Part shown: one piece after another, positions 1-7,834 of the stretch | Layout: the number at the start of each line of letters is the position of its first letter | Numbering within the stretch: position 1 is the first letter of the stretch | Source of the DNA: Phenylobacterium kunshanense | GTDB lineage: Bacteria; Pseudomonadota; Alphaproteobacteria; Caulobacterales; Caulobacteraceae | DNA length: 64,000 nt | Direction: 5' to 3' | Assembly (NCBI RefSeq): GCF_003254525.1 | Contig: NZ_QFYS01000001.1 | Coordinates: forward strand, 310,001-374,000 | Notes under the pieces: model-generated | Database searches by the model: none | What the model was told of the DNA's origin: nothing | The model's input: the letters and a program-made list of their open reading frames with translations, nothing else | Program-made: the position numbers and the translations under genes

Positions 1-2922
1 GTCGGCATTGAGCTTTGGCTTCCGCTCCTCGGCCAACGCCACCGCGGCGTCGCCGAGGTTCCGGAACACGCGCGGCAGATGGAGACGCGCCGCCTCGGCC
101 GCCGCGGCGTGGCGCTCGCCATCCAACGCGCGGCGTCGTCCCAGGACGGCCAAGTCCAGGGCGATTTCGAGCAGACGCGCGGTCATGCCCTTGGCGACCA
201 GCTGGTCGACAAGTCCGGCAAATTCGGCGGGCGCACGTTCCAACAGGCAAGCTAGCGCAGCCTGCCGCACGTCCGGGTCGAGGTCGAATGAGAGAAGGCG
301 CGTTCTGAGTGGGTCGAGGTGAATGGCCCGCCAATGACGGCACAGGACGTACCACAGCAGATGTTCGTCGACGGTGCCGTAGCCGGCCGCGAAGGCGCCT
401 TCGAGTTCCTCATCGTCGGGCGTTCCTCGCTCCACCTCGCGCAAGAGTTCGCCGAACCATTCCGCTCGCAGCCGGTCGCGGTGCCGGTGCTGCGCCAGCA
501 CGCGCCATCCCACTGTGGTCCGGGTCTTCTGGGCATAGGCCTTCAGGAATTGTTGGGCGGTGTACCCCTCGTCGTTGTCAGCGAGATGCTCGGCGTAGTC
601 CTCGCTATAGACGCCGTTGACGACGTCGAGCCGCGTCTTGGCCGCCGCGGCGAGATCGGCGGCGCTCGGCGTCAAGACCTCGATGGCCCGGTCGATGACG
701 TGCTCGAACCCTTCGCGGTCCCGCAGCGCGCCCGCCGCGATCACGTGATCGGTCGATAGGACGCCATACCTTACGGCTGTCTCAGCTGCGGCGAGGAAGG
801 CTGGCGTCAAGCCGGGCGCAAGTCGCTCAAGCTTGGTAACGAGGGAAGTGGGATAGGAGACGCGCGCTTGGGGCAGGACCTCGCGCACGTATCGATCGAG
901 CATCGGCTTGGTGGCCGGATCCTGCCGAATGCGCTCGCGCCAGGCCTCGTCCTTCCGGGGCTCGCCCCAACGCATGAGGCCGCCGAACGATCGGTCCGGG
1001 CGATGGCGCAGGTAGCGAGCGAGCTCCGCCACCGCGCTGTCGGCGGAGCCTGATGCGGCGGCGGTTTCGAGGAGCGCTTCGAAGTCCTTGCCATGGACGG
1101 CGGCGACTTGTTGCGCCAGCCATGCGTCGATCCTGCCGGCCGCGGTCGGCGCGAGGGTCGGACTAAGATCGGGCTTGTGGGCGGCCGCCGCGAGAAGCCG
1201 CGCCGCCACTCCGGCCCCCCACGCTTGGCCAGGTCCGTCGGGAGACACGAGAATGTCGACCACGCGCCGCAGGGTCTGGCGCACGAGGGGGGCATGGCGC
1301 GCAAGCGCCTGTTCAATCCCGGCCTCGACCCGGGGATGATAGTAGGCGACGGAGTCGTCGACCTGCCTGAGGTTGCGCGCGGCGACGAAGAACTCGATGA
1401 GCGGGGAAATTCCCCGGCTCATGTTGGGGTCGCGGTCCGCGAGCATGTCTTCGAGCGTGCGGACGAGCCGGCCGGTGACCTTGTCAACCGCCTTGAGTAA
1501 CCCCCAGATGACGGCGGCGGCGCGGACGTCGTCGCGTTGCTCGATCTGCTCACGCACCGTCAGCTCGATCGAGTCCTGGTGGGCCCTCCGGATCGCCTCC
1601 GCGACGAAGCCCGGGGGGTTTTGGAGCGACTTGCGGTCGATCGTCGGCAAGGCGTCGAAGAACTTCTGTATCTCCAGGGGCGTCGCAAGTTGGGAAAGCA
1701 CGTCCGCCTGGCTGTTGGCGGCGAGCAGTTGCAGGTCGCGGGGCAGGCCAGGAACGCGGGAGGTGTAGAGGCGTGCACGCTCCCGCTTCCCATAGTGCTC
1801 GGCCTCGAGGGGGATGATGAAGGCCTTCACACTGTCGAGCGCGCCGGCTTCGCGCGCCACGTCCAGACGCGATGTGGCGACGACCATGCGATCCGGGCGG
1901 GCCTTGCTCAGAATCTGCGCCAGCTGGTCATTCCAAGGCCGGCTGGCCGGGTCGAAATCGAAGCGACCCCAAGGATCTTCGACGTCGTACAGGACCGGCC
2001 CCTCGGTCTGATCGTCCCGCAACTGGTGCGGTCCGAGCTTGATCGGTACCCGCTTCAGCCCCGGGATCTGGTCCCGGAGCTCTTCAAACAGCTTGCGGGT
2101 GGCGAGCGTCTTGCCGGTGCCCGATTGCCCAACAATCAGGGCTGCACTGCGGTCTCCCATGGCGGTGCTGAGATCGGCCCAGTTGGTGGGGTAGACGTAG
2201 TGGTCGAGTTCGGGGGAGCTGGCGATATACCCCTCGTGCGCACGAATAACCGCCTCGATCTCCTCGCGGCGCCATCGTCCCGATCCGCCTTGAAGGATCC
2301 GAATGCGGGCCTCCTCCCTCAGCGCTGCGCGACACTCTCGCCAACGGGCGAAGGGCACCCGGAAGCTTTGGACGAGGAGGCGCTCGATGTCGGTGGCGAC
2401 GCGTTCCTCGTCCTGTCCGCCGATGATCGCGACCCGACCCGCGGATCCAGGGGGCAAGGCGTTGACGAGGCTCGTCGGCATGCGGTCGGCCTTGGGCCAG
2501 ACGCCCGCGCGGCGCACACCCAAGCCTCGGGTGCCACCGTTCAGGCCCACACTCGTCACCAGGAGGTAGCGCACCCCCGTTGCTTTGAGCCGTTCCGCTG
2601 CGGACAGGCGGCTTTCGCTGCCATGCTCGAGCAGGCGTTTTACGCCGGGCGCGGTCCACGCGTCCCCTGTGCGCAGCTTGACCTGGACGACCAGCGTGTA
2701 GTCGCCCATCGACGCATGGCTCGCGACGCGGCCCGGCTCGTGCTCCAGGAGCTGCGCTTCGACGTCCTCTTCCGTCGCGGGCTCCAGCACAAGCTCATGC
2801 GCGAGCTTGCCGGCCAGGACCACGTCGAGGGCGAGCCAGACCGACACGTCGATCTGATAGTCGTAGCCAGCAAGCGACGCGCCTCCCGAGCCTCGCTCCG
2901 CTGAATCGTCCTCTAACGCCAT
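1..2922 (-). CDS. Nuclease-STAND NTPase, putative anti-phage defence protein (partial, runs off left edge)
   Basis: The reading frame is open from an ATG at 2922 to base 1 without a stop (974 codons seen), so the C-terminus lies outside the window. An AGGAGG ribosome site sits 4 bases before the ATG. Residues about 18-90 match the Cap4/DUF4297-type nuclease pattern: GYDYQ at 19-23, E47, D53 and QVK at 80-82, which fit the E-D-QxK core of a PD-(D/E)xK fold. A P-loop, GQSGTGKT, lies at 265-272 and is followed by a long helical region, as in STAND ATPases with sensor repeats (nSTAND3/Avs-like). Known members of this architecture sense phage proteins and activate the nuclease. The gene lies about 100 bases downstream of the HEPN gene on the same strand and is probably co-transcribed with it. 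The domain names come from motif reading, not from a search. Confidence 0.8.
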   Translation of the reverse strand, partial: MALEDDSAERGSGGASLAGYDYQIDVSVWLALDVVLAGKLAHELVLEPATEEDVEAQLLEHEPGRVASHASMGDYTLVVQVKLRTGDAWTAPGVKRLLEHGSESRLSAAERLKATGVRYLLVTSVGLNGGTRGLGVRRAGVWPKADRMPTSLVNALPPGSAGRVAIIGGQDEERVATDIERLLVQSFRVPFARWRECRAALREEARIRILQGGSGRWRREEIEAVIRAHEGYIASSPELDHYVYPTNWADLSTAMGDRSAALIVGQSGTGKTLATRKLFEELRDQIPGLKRVPIKLGPHQLRDDQTEGPVLYDVEDPWGRFDFDPASRPWNDQLAQILSKARPDRMVVATSRLDVAREAGALDSVKAFIIPLEAEHYGKRERARLYTSRVPGLPRDLQLLAANSQADVLSQLATPLEIQKFFDALPTIDRKSLQNPPGFVAEAIRRAHQDSIELTVREQIEQRDDVRAAAVIWGLLKAVDKVTGRLVRTLEDMLADRDPNMSRGISPLIEFFVAARNLRQVDDSVAYYHPRVEAGIEQALARHAPLVRQTLRRVVDILVSPDGPGQAWGAGVAARLLAAAAHKPDLSPTLAPTAAGRIDAWLAQQVAAVHGKDFEALLETAAASGSADSAVAELARYLRHRPDRSFGGLMRWGEPRKDEAWRERIRQDPATKPMLDRYVREVLPQARVSYPTSLVTKLERLAPGLTPAFLAAAETAVRYGVLSTDHVIAAGALRDREGFEHVIDRAIEVLTPSAADLAAAAKTRLDVVNGVYSEDYAEHLADNDEGYTAQQFLKAYAQKTRTTVGWRVLAQHRHRDRLRAEWFGELLREVERGTPDDEELEGAFAAGYGTVDEHLLWYVLCRHWRAIHLDPLRTRLLSFDLDPDVRQAALACLLERAPAEFAGLVDQLVAKGMTARLLEIALDLAVLGRRRALDGERHAAAAEAARLHLPRVFRNLGDAAVALAEERKPKLNAD

Positions 2923-3022
2923 TGCGCCTCCTGGTGCGCTCACGTCTAGGTCGATCAAGCGGCGCGCTCAACCTGGCGGGCGGGAAGCTTCAAGCGATGC
3001 CGCGCGCATCGTGTCACCGCCT

Positions 3023-4366
3023 TCAGGGGGTGGCGCGAAGCGGTCCGATGCCTGCGAGGAGCAGCTTGGCCAGCAGATCATCACGCGGCTCGCGGCTGAC
3101 CTGCGCCAGATCGACGAGCGCGGCTACGACGCGACGGGCGAGCTTGCGCGCCGTGAGGCGGGCGGCGCTCGGGATGTCCCCCATAATCCGGCCGTGAACA
3201 TACTGGCTGCGGAGCTCGAAGAGCGTCTCATAGTCCCTGCCGGCGCGGACGTCGTCTAGGAGCGCGGTGATGCGCGCGGCGACGCGGGTCTTTGCGCCCG
3301 GATTGTCTGATCGGCTGAATTTCAACCGCCCCTTCGCGTCATAATCCTCCGGCGTGCCCAGGCTGGCCTCCAGGGTCATCACATGTGCGAGGAACTCGTC
3401 GATGGGCTCACCGAAGAAGGCGCGTACGAAGAAGTGGGCGATGGGCGGGCCGAACGCCGGATGGCTGAGGGCGGTTTGGTGACGGGACCAGGCCGCTGCA
3501 TCGAGTTGCGCCGCCATGGGCTCGACCGTCTCCGCTAGGTCGATGACATAGGGACGCAACTCGGTGACGGTCTCGAGGCCGTCGTCATACGTGAAGTCCA
3601 CTTCGGTGAGCGCATCGACGTCGGGACGGGCGGGCAGCCGGCCGAACAGATCGTCTTCGACGGTGTAGATCCACGGCACCCGGAACACGCGCCACTCCGG
3701 ATTGTGGTGCGTATCGTGCTCTTCCCAGGGGAGCAGCAGCAGCGCCAGGAGGGCGTCGTCCACGGCTTGGGGACGGGCCTGCGCGTGCGGGACGATCCGT
3801 CCGAAGTCCTGGTTGAAGTTGATGGAGAGTTCCGGCAGCGCGCGGCGCTGCAGGTCGGGCGAAGTCACCGGTGAGGTCTCGTGAACCACCAGCCATTGCA
3901 AGGCCGAGAGGCGTTCGAGGTCGAGGCCGCCGGTGCGGCCGCGCGGCCCCGCCGGCCCCTGAAACAGGTCGGCCAACTCCGTCTTCGAGAACTGCCCCGC
4001 CCGGGCCGATCCAAAGCTGATCGTTGGGAAGCGGTCGGCCATGTCGAGGGGGCAGAGATGGGTCCGCGTGACTTCGGTTTGGCGGAAGGCAGCATTGAGC
4101 CGCCCAGCCGCCTCCTCTGCCGACATTGGGCTTTGCCCGGCGACAGGGTCGGTCGCCGGACAGGCAAGCGCCCGCATTGCCCGCGCTAGCGCGAAGTCCA
4201 GGGTCGAGGCTGAGCCGCTGTCAGGGAAGAGCCTCTCGCACGTCGCCCGCACGTGTCGAAAGGAAGGCGCGCGATAAAGGTCCGCGCGAATGGGCGAAGC
4301 CGCCCAGAGATCGCCGAGGGCGGCGCAAAGCTCCGGGGGCGGGTCATGTGGCTCGATGGTCGGCAT
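3023..4366 (-). CDS. ApeA-like HEPN domain protein, putative defence RNase
   Basis: A 447-residue protein. The start ATG at 4366 was chosen over an upstream ATG at 4441 because a GAGGAGA ribosome site lies just ahead of it. The C-terminal region carries LRSQYVHG with R386 and H391, the R-x4-H signature of HEPN ribonucleases in the LRS..VHG context typical of ApeA-like HEPN domains. A second helical stretch rich in Arg and Leu follows. The N-terminal 350 residues resemble no family I recognise and may be the sensing part. The gene is the upstream partner of the nuclease-STAND gene, same strand, about 100 bases apart, which suggests a two-gene defence unit. HEPN toxins usually cut RNA. The target here is unknown. 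Confidence 0.72.
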   Translation of the reverse strand: MPTIEPHDPPPELCAALGDLWAASPIRADLYRAPSFRHVRATCERLFPDSGSASTLDFALARAMRALACPATDPVAGQSPMSAEEAAGRLNAAFRQTEVTRTHLCPLDMADRFPTISFGSARAGQFSKTELADLFQGPAGPRGRTGGLDLERLSALQWLVVHETSPVTSPDLQRRALPELSINFNQDFGRIVPHAQARPQAVDDALLALLLLPWEEHDTHHNPEWRVFRVPWIYTVEDDLFGRLPARPDVDALTEVDFTYDDGLETVTELRPYVIDLAETVEPMAAQLDAAAWSRHQTALSHPAFGPPIAHFFVRAFFGEPIDEFLAHVMTLEASLGTPEDYDAKGRLKFSRSDNPGAKTRVAARITALLDDVRAGRDYETLFELRSQYVHGRIMGDIPSAARLTARKLARRVVAALVDLAQVSREPRDDLLAKLLLAGIGPLRATP

Positions 4367-4742
4367 CGTCGCTCTTCTCCTCGAAGGGTTCATACCGATT
4401 CTAGTGCCGGGCCGTGATGGCAGCTCCGCCGCCAGCCTCATTGTGAGCTAGGACCTTGGAAACATTGAAGGGCGCGACGCTGGCCCCCACGCCGGTGGCC
4501 CGGCGCATCGGGTGTCTTGCAGGCCGACTCGCTGAGGCCCAGCGCCGCGGTGAGGTCGGCCGTGCCGTGGCTGACCGCGCCTGGCGCGATCGGCTTGTCG
4601 TTGGAGTGAGGCGAGGAGAACAGATGGTCGCTGGCGCTTTGTGCCGAACTTTGTGAAGCTTGGAGCACCCGACGAGTTCCAAGGTCCGCCTCCGGCAGCT
4701 AGCCAACTTCCGCAACTGGCGCCGAGCGGTCTTGTCGGCGCT
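4367..4742. other. Non-coding gap between the HEPN gene and DUF2188
   Basis: About 375 bases with only short, low-quality reading frames on both strands. None has a convincing ribosome site or a recognisable protein. It presumably contains the promoter of the leftward HEPN/nuclease-STAND operon. I see no repeats or RNA genes in it. Confidence 0.5.
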
Positions 4743-4979
4743 TTAGCCTGGCGAGCCCTTGGGGTCTTTGGATCGGGGGTAGGTGCGCTCTTCTTGAATG
4801 GTGTTGTCGACTTTGCGGATCCGCACTGACCCGCCGGTTGGACCCACGGCACCGCGCAAGTCTTTGAGAGCCTCGGACTTGGTGTCGAAGACCCGCTTTG
4901 CGCGGTCAGAGCCTTCCCTCTCGAGGCGCCACTTCTCGCTCTTGGAGTCCTTGTGCAGAGTGTATTTGTCGACAGCCAT
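4743..4979 (-). CDS. DUF2188 family small protein
   Basis: A 78-residue basic protein with the DUF2188 layout: a YTLHKDSKSEKW beginning, a central TKSEAL segment, and a C-terminal strand with IQEERTYPRSKD. The molecular function of the family is unknown. Such proteins are common on mobile elements in alphaproteobacteria. The ribosome site is weak (GGGA about ten bases upstream). It is followed downstream by a non-coding gap and preceded by the small HTH gene on the same strand. Confidence 0.72.
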   Translation of the reverse strand: MAVDKYTLHKDSKSEKWRLEREGSDRAKRVFDTKSEALKDLRGAVGPTGGSVRIRKVDNTIQEERTYPRSKDPKGSPG

Positions 4980-5009
4980 TTCGGTTTTCCCAGTCTATTG
5001 TTCCGACGC

Positions 5010-5288
5010 TTAGCTTTGGCCACGCCGCCCGAATAAGATCTCAGACACTCTCCCGCCATCGATTTGGAACCGCCTTCCGATGTCGCGCTGAGGGAGATCG
5101 GGATGCTCGCGGGCGAACTCGTGGACTCGCGCGGCCAATTCAATGTCCACCGCGCGAGACCGCACAGAGGCCCGCCGTCCGTGGTACTGACGCTTAGTCT
5201 CCTCCGCTAGGGAGGAGAGTTCCTGAATCCCGTGTTCAAGCGCGAGTTCATGAAGCCTCGCGCGGATCTCAGGCATCGTTCGGCTCAT
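5010..5288 (-). CDS. Small helix-turn-helix-like protein
   Basis: A 92-residue protein starting at the ATG at 5288 (a GAGAAAG ribosome site precedes it). The open frame continues upstream, but that part has the composition of non-coding sequence. The C-terminal 40 residues read LPQRDIGRRFQIDGGRVSEIL, a pattern seen in short HTH proteins in which an IG..F helix is followed by a recognition helix GRVSEIL. The N-terminal half is helical and rich in Arg and Glu. A DNA-binding role is inferred. No operator is obvious. It may control the leftward cluster that ends in the defence pair. Confidence 0.6.
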   Translation of the reverse strand: MSRTMPEIRARLHELALEHGIQELSSLAEETKRQYHGRRASVRSRAVDIELAARVHEFAREHPDLPQRDIGRRFQIDGGRVSEILFGRRGQS

Positions 5289-5667
5289 CGAAACTTTCTC
5301 GATTTGTTCATGCTCCAATCGAGATAGGCGCCAATGGCGCAGCTTCAAGTACGTTCGACGAACAAAGTTCTGGGCTCGCAGGCGATCCTGAGATCCGCTT
5401 CCGGGCACGGTCGCGTTGTTCGACACCGTGACGAAGAAGTCGTTCTCCCGCACGCACAAGAACACGGCCGAAGCCGCGCACTTCCTGATCCGGTGGCAGG
5501 AAGAGCAGCTCGTCGCGCAGAAGAGCAAGAAGGCGGCCTGAGGCTTCGGTCCGGCGTCTGAGGCCGGTTGAGTCCGGCCAGGGTGGCGGGGGCCGCGTTG
5601 CCTGGGAGGCGAAGCGAGGGCGCGTCCGGGCGGTCCCGATGTGGGGCCGTCACCGGGAGCGCCCGAC
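5289..5667. other. Intergenic region with a decayed coding fragment (5392-5541, +)
   Basis: About 380 bases between the divergent HTH and radC genes. On the plus strand, 5392-5541 is an open frame of 49 codons ending in a Lys/Ala-rich tail (QKSKKAA) before TGA. It has good alphaproteobacterial codon use but no start codon, because a TGA lies immediately before it. It looks like the 3-prime end of a gene whose front is lost. I do not recognise the family. The rest holds the promoters of the two flanking transcripts. Confidence 0.35.
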
Positions 5668-6333
5668 ATGTCCTGCCTTCTGCCCGTCGTTCCGGGCGCC
5701 GCCACGACGCCCGAGCTTTCTCAGAGGTTGTCCGCGTCCGGTCCCGAAGGCTTGGACGACGCCGAGGCGCTGCAGCTGGCGAGCGGGGCCTCGCCGGGGC
5801 AGATCCGGGCGCTGATCGACGAGTTCGGCTCCCTCCCGCAGGTGCTGGCGGCGTCGCCGGCGGCGCTGTGCCGGTTCGTGCGGCCCGCGGCGGCGGCTCG
5901 CCTGGCGCTGGCGCGGGACCTCGCGCAACGGCTGCTGCGGGCGCCGCTCCGCGAGCGGCCCGTGCTCAGCAGCTGGTCGGCGCTGACGGACTATCTCCGG
6001 GCCGGCCTGGCCGGCCGGTCGCGCGAGCGGTTCCACGTCCTCTACCTCGACAAGAGGAACCGGCTGATCCGCGACGAGATCGAGGGCGATGGCACGGTGG
6101 ATCACGCGCCGGTCTATCCGCGGGAGATCCTGCGTCGGGCGCTCGAGCTCGACGCGAGCGCGCTGATCCTGGCCCATAACCACCCGGCCGGGGATCCGAC
6201 GCCGTCGAGCGCCGACGTCGAGATGACCCGACAGGTGGTCGAGGCGGCGGGGGCGCTGCGGATCAGCGTGCACGACCACGTCGTGGTCGGCGGCGAAGGT
6301 GTCGCGAGCTTCCGCGCCCTGGGCCTGCTGTGA
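5668..6333 (+). CDS. radC: RadC family JAB-domain protein
   Basis: A 221-residue protein. The ATG at 5668 is preferred to one 27 bases upstream because GGGAGC lies eight bases ahead of it. The N-terminal part has a helix-hairpin-helix-like DNA-binding segment. The C-terminal part is the JAB/MPN metallohydrolase-like domain with the HNHPAGDPTPSSAD motif, H170, H172 and D183. RadC proteins were long linked to DNA repair, but the actual activity is unclear. They are standard passengers on alphaproteobacterial plasmids and ICEs. The stop overlaps the next gene's GTG start by four bases, so the two are translationally coupled. Confidence 0.92.
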   Translation: MSCLLPVVPGAATTPELSQRLSASGPEGLDDAEALQLASGASPGQIRALIDEFGSLPQVLAASPAALCRFVRPAAAARLALARDLAQRLLRAPLRERPVLSSWSALTDYLRAGLAGRSRERFHVLYLDKRNRLIRDEIEGDGTVDHAPVYPREILRRALELDASALILAHNHPAGDPTPSSADVEMTRQVVEAAGALRISVHDHVVVGGEGVASFRALGLL

Positions 6334-7214
6334 GCCGCGGTGGACTGGCGGCGATCGTGCGGGCGCTGGGCGGCGACCTCTACGCGGATGGCGGCCGCGC
6401 CAACGTGCCGGGACCGGGTCACAGCGCCGCCGACCGGTCGGTGTCGCTGATGCTGAGCGACGGCCGGGTGATCGCCCACAGCTTCGCGGGCGACGGCTGG
6501 CGCGCCGTGCTCGACGACCTTTTCGAACGCGGCCTGGTCGACCGCGACGGTCGTCTCGTTGACGCGGGCGTCGCGTCCGCCACGTCGGGCCCGTCGGCGC
6601 GGGCGCGCCGGGCGATCGCGCAGGATTTGTGGGCAGAGGGCCGCCCAATCACAGGGACCCTGTCGGAGATCCATCTGCGGCGCCGCGGCGTGGCGAGCGC
6701 TTCGCCGACGCTCCGGCATCATCCGGGCGTGCCCGCGGCCGTCTATGCGGCGCGGGGGCTCCGGCGACCCGCGCTGCTGGCGGCGATCACGGCGCCCGCG
6801 GGTGAGATCACTGGGCTTGAGGTGACGTACCTCGCGCCGAATGGCGGGCGGGCCCGCATGAGCCTGGCGCGGAAGACCATCGGGGTGCGGGCGTCGGGCT
6901 CCGCCGTCCGGCTCGACCCGCCGGCCCCGCGGATGCTGGTGGGGGAGGGGATTGCCACCTGCCTGAGCGCGGCGGCCCGCTTCGGCCTGCCGGCCTGGGC
7001 GCTGCTGTCGACCGGAAATCTGCGCGCCTGGCGGCCGCCGCCGGGGGTCGAGTTCGTGTTGATCGCGGCGGATCGCGGGCGGGACGGCGAGCGATCGGCT
7101 CTTGTCCTGGCGGCCGCGCTGCGGGCGATGGGCGTGCGGGGGGCGGTCCGCTGGCCGCCGGCGCCGTTCGGGGACTGGAACGAGGCCTGGGTGGCGAGCC
7201 GGGAGGGGAAGTGA
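6330..7214 (+). CDS. Toprim-domain, primase-like protein
   Basis: A 294-residue protein starting at a GTG that overlaps the radC stop (GTGA). The first 130 residues resemble the DUF7146-type region of plasmid primase-like proteins. A Toprim-like core lies at about 200-290: VGEGIATCLSAA supplies the conserved glutamate, and LIAADRGRDGE supplies the acidic pair (here D-R-D rather than a clean DxD). No zinc finger is visible. Proteins of this kind lie beside RadC, DUF2958 and ParB-like genes on transmissible elements and probably act in element replication. Whether this one synthesises primers is unknown. Confidence 0.75.
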   Translation: MSRGGLAAIVRALGGDLYADGGRANVPGPGHSAADRSVSLMLSDGRVIAHSFAGDGWRAVLDDLFERGLVDRDGRLVDAGVASATSGPSARARRAIAQDLWAEGRPITGTLSEIHLRRRGVASASPTLRHHPGVPAAVYAARGLRRPALLAAITAPAGEITGLEVTYLAPNGGRARMSLARKTIGVRASGSAVRLDPPAPRMLVGEGIATCLSAAARFGLPAWALLSTGNLRAWRPPPGVEFVLIAADRGRDGERSALVLAAALRAMGVRGAVRWPPAPFGDWNEAWVASREGK

Positions 7215-7275
7215 GGCTCGGGCGGGCGGGCGCGGCGGACGGGTGGTCCGGGCCGCCGGCCCGGAGCGCCTGCCC

Positions 7276-7683
7276 ATGACCCCGATGATGACCTCCGACA
7301 CCGGCCTGGTCCTGATCCCGGACGACCTGCGCCCGACCCTGATCGCCAACGGTTTGCGTGACGGCGACCCCGTCCCGGTCCTGAAGCTGTTCAATCCCGT
7401 CGGGCCCGGGACCTGGCTAATCACCGAGCTCGGCGACGACGGCGACACCCTGTTCGGGCTCTGCGACCTCGACATGGGCTTCCCGGAGCTAGGCTCCGTC
7501 AGCCTGTCGGAGATCACCTCGGTGAAGCTGCCGCTGGGCCTGACCATTGAGCGCGACGTAAGCTTCCAGGGCCGGGTGCCGATCTCGCGGTGGACGGAGA
7601 TCGCCCGGCAGACCGGCTCGATCCGCGCCGCCGAGGCCGTGGTCCGCGCGCTGCCCGCGATCAACGGAGCCGCCACGTCCTGA
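7276..7683 (+). CDS. DUF2958 family protein
   Basis: A 135-residue protein starting at the ATG at 7276. It shows the DUF2958 signature: an N-terminal LIPDDLRPTLIANG, a middle VLKLFNPVGPGTWLITEL, and a late segment with LFGLCDLDMGFPELGSVSL. Function is unknown. The family is nearly confined to plasmids, ICEs and prophages and is usually found beside radC and ParB-like genes, as here. It probably belongs to the maintenance or replication module of the element. Confidence 0.87.
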   Translation: MTPMMTSDTGLVLIPDDLRPTLIANGLRDGDPVPVLKLFNPVGPGTWLITELGDDGDTLFGLCDLDMGFPELGSVSLSEITSVKLPLGLTIERDVSFQGRVPISRWTEIARQTGSIRAAEAVVRALPAINGAATS

Positions 7684-7834
7684 CATCGAATTCGCCGGGC
7701 GTGTCCCGGCGATCCGTGGTCCGGCGCCGCCGGCCGCGAGCCGCGCCATCCCGGCGCAAGAGCCCTCGCCGTTGTCCCGCCGAAGCGTGGGTGGCGAGGG
7801 CCGACTCACACCCCTGACCCCCAGGAGTCCGACC

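Noticed and set aside
1537..2904. A 455-codon open frame on the plus strand.
   Set aside because: It is antisense to the nuclease-STAND gene, has no domain signature, and arises from high-GC codon bias. The minus-strand frame has clear nuclease and P-loop motifs.
1..4366. A restriction-modification system.
   Set aside because: There is no methyltransferase motif nearby, and the nuclease domain is fused to a STAND NTPase, which fits sensor-effector defence better.
4448..5143. Minus-strand frame of 231 codons.
   Set aside because: It overlaps the DUF2188 and HTH genes in another frame and shows no domain.
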